64,000 nt of DNA from Bacteroidales bacterium (GTDB taxonomy: Bacteria > Bacteroidota > Bacteroidia > Bacteroidales > F082): contig JAFGYB010000055.1 of assembly GCA_016936355.1 (NCBI GenBank), positions 33,883-97,882 on the forward strand, read 5' to 3'. Both the position numbers and the translations under genes were made by a program. The notes below the pieces were generated by a model. That model worked only from the letters and a program-made list of their open reading frames with translations, was not told the DNA's origin and ran no database searches. Below are positions 7,711 through 14,885 of this stretch, one piece after another. The first letter of the stretch is position 1. The number at the start of each line of letters is the position of its first letter.

Positions 7711-8112
7711 ATGGCTACCATCTTCACCAAAATTGTCAACGGGGAAATTCCTTCTTATAAAATTGCAGAAACGGAAGACTACTATGCCTTTCTGGACATC
7801 AATCCGCTGGCCAAGGGGCATACACTGGTGATTCCCAAACAGGAAGTCGATTATATCCTGGATATGGATGATGAATTACTGAAAGGACTGATGGTGTTTG
7901 CCAAAAAAGTGGGTAAGGCCATCGAATCGGTGATTGAATGCAAGCGCATGGGTATTACGGTGATCGGACTGGAAGTGCCGCACACACATGTTCACCTCAT
8001 TCCGATCAATACCATTTACGATATGGATTTCAAGCAACCCAAACTGAAGTTTGCCCAGGAAGAATTCGAACACATTGCCGATCAGATCCGAACGGCATAC
8101 AATCAATTGTAA
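7711..8112 (+). CDS. HIT family nucleotide hydrolase (HinT-like)
   Basis: 133-residue histidine-triad protein. The catalytic motif HTHVHLIP sits at residues 91-98 with the three histidines at 91, 93 and 95. The upstream NPLAKGHTLVIPK segment is the family's nucleotide-binding strand. HinT-type enzymes hydrolyse purine-nucleoside phosphoramidates and aminoacyl-AMP. It lies 47 nt after greA and is closed by a strong terminator, so greA and this gene probably form a two-gene unit. Length is typical. The physiological substrate is not inferable. Confidence 0.93.
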   Translation: MATIFTKIVNGEIPSYKIAETEDYYAFLDINPLAKGHTLVIPKQEVDYILDMDDELLKGLMVFAKKVGKAIESVIECKRMGITVIGLEVPHTHVHLIPINTIYDMDFKQPKLKFAQEEFEHIADQIRTAYNQL

Positions 8113-8120
8113 GAAATTTC

Positions 8121-8149
8121 AAGCGGTCTCAAAAGGGCCGCTTTTTTTG
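8121..8149 (+). terminator. intrinsic terminator after the HIT gene
   Basis: Stem AAGCGG / CCGCTT (extendable by two weak pairs) followed by a run of T from 8142, 8 nt after the stop codon. Confidence 0.85.
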
Positions 8150-8524
8150 TCTGTATTCTCTCCCGCTCCTGCCGGTCTTCGTTAATGCTGAAGGAAAATT
8201 TTCTAGATTCTGAACACTTGATTCGTTACACCATCTATTAATCAGATACTTTAGTGCATAATGTGATCGGATGGAGTGCCTGCACACGGTGTTTTCATAT
8301 TTCAATACCTTTTATCCGCAAAACTGTTACCTTAGTGGCATTGAAACCAAAATGAAAAAGAATGACAACCACATCAATGTTCTCATAGTCGTTTGAGAAA
8401 ACCAAAGACATTAATGTATTTTGAAGATAATGAATGAGTTGTCAATGTGTAGGAACGATAACATTCGACCGAAAAACACGTACCAGTGATTGTTAAACAA
8501 CCAAAGTGCAGTAAAATCAAACAG
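8150..8524. other. 375-nt non-coding region, no recognisable content
   Basis: AT-rich sequence between the HIT terminator and a lipoprotein gene. I find no reading frame of credible coding character, no RNA gene and no clean promoter motif. It must carry the promoter of the following gene. Confidence 0.5.
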
Positions 8525-9499
8525 ATGAGATTTATTAAAGTTCTGATCATGCTGAGCTCCGTGGCCCTTTTTTGGAGCTGCCAAAAAGATAACGGTTTAA
8601 AGGGTTCTCAATCCCCGACCAGTTCGGGCGATTCTATTACCAATAAATGGAAACTAGTATATAATAAAAACGATAATTTTACTTGTCTTCTTGCTATTGG
8701 TAACAGCATTATAGCAGGCACCGACAACATAACATACCCGGGAGGACTTTATATATCTTCAGACAGTGGAAATACATGGGATACGATTACGAACGGATTG
8801 CCTGATTTTGTCAGGATTTCATGTCTAGTTGCAATCGGGAAAGATATTTATGCAGGAGTCCCCGGTCTTTACAGATCATCAGATACAGGGAAACAATGGA
8901 TTTCTATAAGTGGGGATTTATCGCCGTATACTATTACTGATATAGCCATTAGCGGAAACAATATTTTAGCCGCAACCAGCAGAGGGGTGTATGTATCGAA
9001 AAATGATGGAAAGCATTGGGTGCAAAAAAATAGCGGGTTGTCATATTATTTTTCTGTATATGCGTTGGCGATTAAAAAGGACAGTATATATGCGACCACT
9101 GATAAGGGAGTTTTTCTATCTACAGATACGTGTAACACCTGGACCCCTATCAATACGGGATTTCCAAAAAACACGATGATTTCATCATTGGTTATTAAAG
9201 GAAATAAATTCATTGCAGGTGCGGCCTCGGGGCGAATATATACTTCAAATGACAACGGATTACATTGGTCAAATAACGGGACGAAACTGAATGCGAATGT
9301 TCGATCCTTAATCATAAACGGGGATAGCATATATGCAGTGACAAATGTGTACCTCTATTACTCTAGGGACAATGGCGTGAAATGGGATACACTCTCAAAT
9401 TACGGATTATCTCGAATTAACACATATGGATCCATTGCAGTGTCCGGGCACTATATTTATGCGGGAGCCACTTATGGAATCTGGAGAAAACGGCTATAG
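8525..9499 (+). CDS. lipoprotein with BNR/sortilin-type beta-propeller repeats
   Basis: 324-residue predicted lipoprotein: short signal ending ALFWSC with Cys19 as lipidation site, then a Ser/Thr-rich linker. At least six repeats of the BNR/Asp-box type follow, for example SSDSGNTW, SSDTGKQW, SKNDGKHW, STDTCNTW, SNDNGLHW and SRDNGVKW, spaced about 45 residues, as in a six- or seven-bladed propeller. Such domains bind glycans or proteins, or form part of surface enzymes; no catalytic set is evident. I chose the ATG at 8525 because it gives a clean lipoprotein signal; the in-frame start at 8486 adds a polar extension. The gene is more AT-rich than its neighbours and stands alone, suggesting accessory content. 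Confidence 0.8.
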   Translation: MRFIKVLIMLSSVALFWSCQKDNGLKGSQSPTSSGDSITNKWKLVYNKNDNFTCLLAIGNSIIAGTDNITYPGGLYISSDSGNTWDTITNGLPDFVRISCLVAIGKDIYAGVPGLYRSSDTGKQWISISGDLSPYTITDIAISGNNILAATSRGVYVSKNDGKHWVQKNSGLSYYFSVYALAIKKDSIYATTDKGVFLSTDTCNTWTPINTGFPKNTMISSLVIKGNKFIAGAASGRIYTSNDNGLHWSNNGTKLNANVRSLIINGDSIYAVTNVYLYYSRDNGVKWDTLSNYGLSRINTYGSIAVSGHYIYAGATYGIWRKRL

Positions 9500-9500
9500 A

Positions 9501-9520
9501 GTAGAGATCCGTCTCTCTAC
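9501..9520 (+). other. short hairpin after BNR lipoprotein gene
   Basis: Arms GTAGAGA and TCTCTAC directly after the stop codon, without a T-run. Possible weak 3'-end structure. Confidence 0.35.
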
Positions 9521-9643
9521 CATTAGTCAGAGCAGAAATGACTCATGAGAATCTATTGGAAAAACGTGAATTTTTGAGAAATTTGTGAAGGAAAACGGTT
9601 AAAAGAAATTTATTTTTAAAACGAATCACTTAAGAGCTGAAAG

Positions 9644-10291
9644 ATGAAAATTAAATTCAATGTGATGGCCTTTTTGCTCATCGCAACCGTACTTTCAGGT
9701 TGTGGTTGGAACGGAGGCTCAAAAAAATTTGATTTTGGACATATTGAACAAAATAAGTACATCAATTCTTATTTTGGTATGGAACTGGTTATTCCGGATG
9801 GCTGGGTTGCCCGAACCAGAAAGGAAACCCGGAAAATGGTCAACATGTTGTATGATACCGTAGTGAAAAACGACATAAAACCCAGGGTAAAAGCGTCAGA
9901 AATAAATACAGCGGATTTATTGTCCATCTTTAAGTATAAAATTGGGACCTCTAAAGAGTACAATCCGGGACTGATGTTGATAGCAACAAATTTAAAAAAT
10001 GCACCCCACACAAAAACAGGAAGTGATTACTTGTCGTTTGTACGAAAATACCTTAAACAAAGGCAGGAGGTGCATTATATGCATATTGACGAAACATCCA
10101 AAAAAGTGATGATAAACAATCAGCCGTTTTATTCAATGAGTTGTACGATTAATATAGGGATCAACATAAATCAAGAGTATTATTCCACTGTTAAAGATGG
10201 ATTTAGTATGAACGTGATCATAACTTATGCTAATGAACAGCAGAAAAAAGAGCTGGAAAACATTATACACTCAATAAAATTTAACCACTGA
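9644..10291 (+). CDS. small exported lipoprotein of unknown function
   Basis: 215-residue lipoprotein: signal peptide ending VLSGC (Cys20), then a single soluble domain. The segment INSYFGMELVIPDGW followed by mixed alpha/beta sequence and a C-terminal KKELENIIHSIKF helix resembles the PsbP/DcrB-like fold seen in many Bacteroidota lipoproteins, but I cannot name the family firmly. No catalytic motif is visible. It is preceded by 144 nt of non-coding sequence and followed by a strong bidirectional terminator. Like the BNR lipoprotein before it, it is AT-rich and isolated, so both may belong to a variable stretch. Confidence 0.75.
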   Translation: MKIKFNVMAFLLIATVLSGCGWNGGSKKFDFGHIEQNKYINSYFGMELVIPDGWVARTRKETRKMVNMLYDTVVKNDIKPRVKASEINTADLLSIFKYKIGTSKEYNPGLMLIATNLKNAPHTKTGSDYLSFVRKYLKQRQEVHYMHIDETSKKVMINNQPFYSMSCTINIGININQEYYSTVKDGFSMNVIITYANEQQKKELENIIHSIKFNH

Positions 10292-10341
10292 TTCCACTTT
10301 ATTATTGACTATGGCAAGCAATTCTGAAATCAGACAGACAT

Positions 10342-10370
10342 AAAAAAAGGCCTCCATGAGGCCTTTTTTT
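10342..10370. terminator. bidirectional terminator between convergent genes
   Basis: Seven A, then GGCCTC, loop CAT, GAGGCC and seven T. It serves the lipoprotein gene on the plus strand and the C69 dipeptidase gene on the minus strand, whose stop codon is 4 nt away. Confidence 0.92.
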
Positions 10371-10373
10371 ATT

Positions 10374-12137
10374 TTAATCCTGTTGTTGATTTTCTTTATC
10401 AAGCAACTTGGTTCCGGTTTGTCGCACCACAGATTTGTAGTAGGTGGAATCGTAGCCGGGCTGTTCCAGTTTTGGGTTCACAAATAGATATCCTTTTTTC
10501 GGCGCCACAGCCGTTTTAATGTTGCCGTCCATGTAGCGCATAAACAGATAGTGGTAGAGTTTTACCCAGGTGTGGAATGTTTTGGAGGCCATGTCGTTGC
10601 TGTACTGTGTCAGATAGGCTACAGCCTCCTTCGGATCTTTTTTGTAGAGCACTTCGGCACCGGCATCTACGGCAGGGGTGTTGGTGATGAATTCATTTTC
10701 CAGTTTGTTTTGTGCTTTTTCAATATCGGGATGAATGCGGTCCCAGGCGCTGTAAGCAAAATTTTCCACCTGATTGAAAATCCAGAAACCGGAAGTATTC
10801 GACCACTCCATCATGCTGCCATTGCCTACTTTGAAGTTTTCGGGGACCACCGTAGAAGAGGAATAAATGGGCATGTAAACGGTGCCTGATGCATCATCCA
10901 CACCCCACCAGATAATACCGCCAATGGCATCGGGCAACCAGCTGCGCGACTGGGCCACAAAGGTAAAACCGGTTTGCTGGGTAGCGGTGGCACGTTCGTT
11001 CACATATTCCTTACCGTCCACTTTCCAGGTCAATGGTCTCCAGCGGTAAGGGCAATGGAACGGACCTGCTCCAATATCTTTACTCATATCCAGTTCGGTG
11101 CCTTCCAGGTGGTTGCGCAGGAAGTGCATCATGTCCTGCACGGTGACTTTCTTGTCGGGTTTGATCCACAAAGGCATGCGGTTGGTAGCATAGTGATCCA
11201 CGTTTTTGTCGCCGTTGGGCAGTCGCTTGGCGTGTTCAATATCACCTTTGGCATAGTCCCAGTATTTATCCATGCCTTTTTTTACATCGTTGAACATAGT
11301 CCAAACACGGATTTCGCAGAAGCGGGCGGCTTCAAAATCAACGGGAGCATAGGTGTCGGAGAAAGAGAAATCTTTGTCTTTTCCTTTGTACCAGCCCATG
11401 TTGCGGGCAAAGGAAATCACATCGGATGAATAAACGGTTGATACTTCCGGGTTAAAGATTTTGTCCATTTCCTTATCGGTGATGGAAGTATTGTTATTGT
11501 CCAACGGGAAAGTGGTAATGCGGGCCTGGTTTGCATGGCCTGATACATAGCCATCCGGAATGCGTCGGGCCACCCAAACAGCACCCAAACTGTCTTTTCC
11601 TTTTCCGATCATTTCCAGGATCCAGGCTTCGTCTTTGTCGGCAATGGAAAACGATTCTCCTTCGCTGTAATAACCGTATTTGGCTACCAGGCTGGTCATC
11701 ACTTTAATGGCTTCGCGTGCTGAACGGGAGCGTTGCAGTGCCAGATAGATCAAGCTGCCGTAATCGACTTTGGCTTGTGGTTGATGGTGTAGTTCCGACC
11801 TTCCGCCAAAGGTGGTTTCGCCAATGGCCACCTGGTATTCGTTCATGTTCCCGATCACATTGTAAGTTTGGTGTGCTTGTTCGATTTTTCCAAGATATTT
11901 CCCCGTATCCCATTCGTATACATCCATCATAGTACCTTTGGGCCAGACGCCGGCAGCCCAGTGGTACAATTCCCCGTAAAGCAGGTGAGAGTCGGCGTTG
12001 TAAGAAATCATTACCGAACCATCGGCGGATGCTCCTTTGGTGATCAGGTAATTGGTACAGGCCATTACACGACCACTTCCGGCCAGCAGGGCCAGGGTCA
12101 GCAGGGCGATAAGCGCAGTAGAGTTGAATTTTTTCAT
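10374..12137 (-). CDS. C69 family dipeptidase (PepD-like), exported
   Basis: 587-residue N-terminal-nucleophile peptidase of family C69. A signal peptide of 26 residues ends VMA, and the next residue is Cys27 in CTNYLITKGAS. After cleavage this Cys becomes the N-terminal nucleophile, as in the family. Downstream family signatures include the SYNADSH strand near residue 44 and GETTFGGR. Length suits the larger Bacteroidota members. These enzymes hydrolyse dipeptides, here in the periplasm. It is transcribed alone: a TAACTTTG promoter motif lies 55 nt upstream of the ATG and a strong terminator follows. Confidence 0.9.
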   Translation of the reverse strand: MKKFNSTALIALLTLALLAGSGRVMACTNYLITKGASADGSVMISYNADSHLLYGELYHWAAGVWPKGTMMDVYEWDTGKYLGKIEQAHQTYNVIGNMNEYQVAIGETTFGGRSELHHQPQAKVDYGSLIYLALQRSRSAREAIKVMTSLVAKYGYYSEGESFSIADKDEAWILEMIGKGKDSLGAVWVARRIPDGYVSGHANQARITTFPLDNNNTSITDKEMDKIFNPEVSTVYSSDVISFARNMGWYKGKDKDFSFSDTYAPVDFEAARFCEIRVWTMFNDVKKGMDKYWDYAKGDIEHAKRLPNGDKNVDHYATNRMPLWIKPDKKVTVQDMMHFLRNHLEGTELDMSKDIGAGPFHCPYRWRPLTWKVDGKEYVNERATATQQTGFTFVAQSRSWLPDAIGGIIWWGVDDASGTVYMPIYSSSTVVPENFKVGNGSMMEWSNTSGFWIFNQVENFAYSAWDRIHPDIEKAQNKLENEFITNTPAVDAGAEVLYKKDPKEAVAYLTQYSNDMASKTFHTWVKLYHYLFMRYMDGNIKTAVAPKKGYLFVNPKLEQPGYDSTYYKSVVRQTGTKLLDKENQQQD

Positions 12138-12191
12138 GTATTCAAATTTTTGTAAGTATTTATTGAAAATTCTCTGATTGTCCAGTCCTTA

Positions 12192-12199
12192 CAAAGTTA
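12192..12199 (-). promoter_or_regulatory. -7 promoter element of the C69 dipeptidase gene
   Basis: Minus strand TAACTTTG, a perfect TAnnTTTG, 54 nt upstream of the ATG. Confidence 0.5.
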
Positions 12200-12245
12200 A
12201 AATTTTTAGGGGAAAACCGTTGTTTACGGGTGGATAAAAAAACGG

Positions 12246-12899
12246 TTAGGGTTCAGAAATACAGGAATCTGAGATCCTGGCGAATTTTTCCTTCTTCAGT
12301 TCCGCCAAAAAGTTTTTCATGGTATGAAAAGGGCCTTTGGTGGCGGTAATGTTCATAACCCAGAGTGGAATATGGCCTCCCGCATTAATTTCAACGATCA
12401 GGCTGATTTTGACATTTCCATCCTTTTGAGGAGTAAACGTCCACTGTGAGTATGCATAAGGAACACGCACAAAATCTTTTTGTTTCGGGTAATAATCAGG
12501 CAACGAATGAGAGGTGATGGTAACGACTTTCGTTTCCGGGCATTGATGCAATACCACATCGGTTACAAAGTCCCTGTCGGTCACAGGCCAGGGGGCATTC
12601 GCCTGTCCGTAAAAAATCCAGTGTTTTGGGCCGAATACTTTCAGTATTTCACCGCCCTTGTACATATAAAACCAGTTTTTCTGATTTTTTACATCTTTGA
12701 TCAGTGCTACCATCGACGAAAGTGGGGCCCGGGCTTCAGTTAGAACTTTTACTCTCTTGAGGTCGGTGCTGTCGGAAGTTTGGGTATACACCACGATGCC
12801 GTCGGAATCTTTTACTTTTTTCCAGGTACTGTTTGTCTTTTCAGGTACTTCGGCACCCAAAAGAATGAAGGAAAAAATAAGTAAAAAAGCCGTCTTCAA
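12246..12899 (-). CDS. exported START-domain (lipid-binding) protein
   Basis: 217-residue protein with a signal peptide (about 17 residues) followed by one START/SRPBCC domain. Characteristic stretches are WKKVKDSDGIVVYTQ at the start, then WFYMYKGGEILKVFG, APWPVTDRDFV in the middle and IPLWVMNITATKGPFHTMKN in the C-terminal helix. START domains form a hydrophobic cavity for lipids or other apolar ligands; the ligand is unknown. The start is a TTG at 12899, 9 nt after the ribF stop; no ATG precedes it in frame. It is the last gene of an apparent asd-ribF-START unit, with no obvious biochemical link to the other two. Confidence 0.85.
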   Translation of the reverse strand: MKTAFLLIFSFILLGAEVPEKTNSTWKKVKDSDGIVVYTQTSDSTDLKRVKVLTEARAPLSSMVALIKDVKNQKNWFYMYKGGEILKVFGPKHWIFYGQANAPWPVTDRDFVTDVVLHQCPETKVVTITSHSLPDYYPKQKDFVRVPYAYSQWTFTPQKDGNVKISLIVEINAGGHIPLWVMNITATKGPFHTMKNFLAELKKEKFARISDSCISEP

Positions 12900-12908
12900 A
12901 AGGCGTTG

Positions 12909-13835
12909 TTATTTGAGTAATTGAATTGATTGTTCCCTGTCTTTCTCCAGTTGTTCTTTTAAGGCATCCAGACTTTCAAATTTCTTTTCATCCCGCAGGC
13001 GATCTACAAACATAATGGTGATGGTTTCGTCGTAAATCTCTTCATCGAAGTCAAAGATATTGATTTCAATGGTTAGTTCGCCATGATCGATCGTGGGGCG
13101 TACCCCAATGTTTCCCATCCCTTTGTACAGCTTCCCTTTGATCAAAGTGCGGCAGGCATACACTCCATTGGCGGCAATAAGTTTAAATTCCTTGGGTGTT
13201 TCAATGTTGGCCGTTGGAAATCCAATGGTTCTGCCTATGGCGTTCCCCCGGACCACTTTTCCTGTAAGAGCGTATTCGTATCCCAGCATCTGATTGGCTT
13301 CGCGCACATTTCCTTCCTGTAATAGTTTTCTGACCCGGGTGGAGCTTACCGGCTGACCGTCCACATAATAAGGGGACACCTGAATCACTTCAAAACCGAA
13401 GTTGGATTTTACCTTTTCCAGCAATTCAATGTTGCCTTCCCGGTTTTTCCCGAAATGATGGTCGTATCCGATGACGATCAGCTGCGGCTGAATATATTGT
13501 ACAACATAGTTTGAAATGAAATCTTCAGAGGAATTGTTGGCAAATTCTTTGGTGAATTCAATGACAACCAGGTGATCAATTCCCGCCTTTTCAATGCGTT
13601 CCAGTTTTTTCTGATAGGTATTGATAAACTTCAGGTTCTGGCTGTCTTTTTGAAGAACCATCCGAGGGTGGGGAGAAAAGGTGATGAGCACGGTGGTGCC
13701 CTTGCGTTTGGCTGCCTCTTCTTTCATCCTGTTGAAAATGGCCTGGTGTCCCAGATGAACACCATCAAAGGTACCAATGGTTACAATGGTATTGGCTGTA
13801 GGTTTGAAATCTTTGATGCAGTTATATACTTTCAA
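12909..13835 (-). CDS. ribF: bifunctional riboflavin kinase / FAD synthetase
   Basis: 308-residue RibF, which phosphorylates riboflavin to FMN and adenylates FMN to FAD. The N-terminal nucleotidyltransferase domain has GTFDGVHLGHQ at residues 21-31 (the HxGH motif) and a later SSTRVRKLLQEG segment. The C-terminal kinase domain has GKVVRGNAIGRTIGFPTAN and GVYACRTLIKGKLYKGMGNIG. Length is normal. The start is TTG at 13835, 12 nt after the asd stop, so the genes are probably co-transcribed. No FMN riboswitch is visible upstream. Confidence 0.97.
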   Translation of the reverse strand: MKVYNCIKDFKPTANTIVTIGTFDGVHLGHQAIFNRMKEEAAKRKGTTVLITFSPHPRMVLQKDSQNLKFINTYQKKLERIEKAGIDHLVVIEFTKEFANNSSEDFISNYVVQYIQPQLIVIGYDHHFGKNREGNIELLEKVKSNFGFEVIQVSPYYVDGQPVSSTRVRKLLQEGNVREANQMLGYEYALTGKVVRGNAIGRTIGFPTANIETPKEFKLIAANGVYACRTLIKGKLYKGMGNIGVRPTIDHGELTIEINIFDFDEEIYDETITIMFVDRLRDEKKFESLDALKEQLEKDREQSIQLLK

Positions 13836-13847
13836 CTTTTTTTCTTT

Positions 13848-14840
13848 TCAGTGAATTAAATCATGTTGCAGCAGGTATTCGGCAATTTGCACTGCATTGG
13901 TTGCCGCACCTTTTCGCAGATTGTCAGAGACAACCCACAAATTCAGTCCGTTTTCTATTGTGTCGTCCCTTCGGATGCGTCCCACAAAAACTTCGTCTTT
14001 TCCTTCGGCATAAATGGGCATAGGATACAGAAAGCGTTCCGGATCATCCTGAATGACCACACCGGGCATGGCTGCCATTTGTTCCCGTGCAGCTTTTAGT
14101 GTAAAAGGTTTTTTGAACTCCACATTGACCGATTCAGAATGACCTCCGGTAACCGGAACACGGACTACCGTAGCCGAAATATTCAAGGAGTAATCATTCA
14201 AAATTTTACGGGTTTCGTTCACCAGTTTAAGCTCTTCGGTGGTATAACCGGATGAATCAAAATCACCACCATGAGGCAATACATTTCTGTGGATGGGATG
14301 TGGATAAGCTTTTGTCCCTGCATTTCCTTCCTGTTCGTTGGTCAGTTGCTGAATTCCCTTGATACCGCTACCGCTCACCGACTGATAGGTGGAAACAATA
14401 ATACGGTTGATGTCAAAAGCCTTGTGCAGGGGAGCCAGCACCAGTACCATTTGGATGGTGGAACAGTTGGGGTTGGCGATGATTTTATCGGTAGATTTCA
14501 GCACATCTCCGTTGATTTCGGGAACCACCAGCGGAATGTTTTTATCCATACGCCAGGCAGAGGAGTTGTCAATCACTGTCGTCCCTGCGGCAGCAAATTT
14601 TGGAGCCCATTGCAGAGAGGTTGAACCGCCAGCCGAAAACAGCGCAATGTCTGGTTTTTCCTGAACAGCCTGTTCGAGGGAGATGACTTTTACAGGTTTT
14701 CCTCTGAACAAAACTTCCTTGCCCACCGATTTCTCTGAAGCCACTGCCAGTAGCTCGGAGACCGGAAAATTCCGTTCATCCAAAACAGAAATCATTTTGC
14801 TTCCCACAAGACCCGTGGCCCCCACAATTGCAATTTTCAT
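13848..14840 (-). CDS. asd: aspartate-semialdehyde dehydrogenase
   Basis: 330-residue enzyme converting aspartyl-4-phosphate to aspartate semialdehyde with NADPH, on the path to lysine, diaminopimelate, methionine and threonine. The N-terminal dinucleotide-binding loop is GATGLVGSKM. The catalytic cysteine is Cys126 in NPNCSTIQ and the active-site histidine is His234 in GGHSESV. Length is typical. It is the first gene of the minus-strand asd-ribF-START unit. Only 45 nt separate its ATG from that of the divergent lamin-tail gene, so both promoters must overlap there. Confidence 0.97.
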   Translation of the reverse strand: MKIAIVGATGLVGSKMISVLDERNFPVSELLAVASEKSVGKEVLFRGKPVKVISLEQAVQEKPDIALFSAGGSTSLQWAPKFAAAGTTVIDNSSAWRMDKNIPLVVPEINGDVLKSTDKIIANPNCSTIQMVLVLAPLHKAFDINRIIVSTYQSVSGSGIKGIQQLTNEQEGNAGTKAYPHPIHRNVLPHGGDFDSSGYTTEELKLVNETRKILNDYSLNISATVVRVPVTGGHSESVNVEFKKPFTLKAAREQMAAMPGVVIQDDPERFLYPMPIYAEGKDEVFVGRIRRDDTIENGLNLWVVSDNLRKGAATNAVQIAEYLLQHDLIH

Positions 14841-14885
14841 CTTTTTTTCGTATATTAGAGGTCCCTTTCAACCGACTGCAAAATT

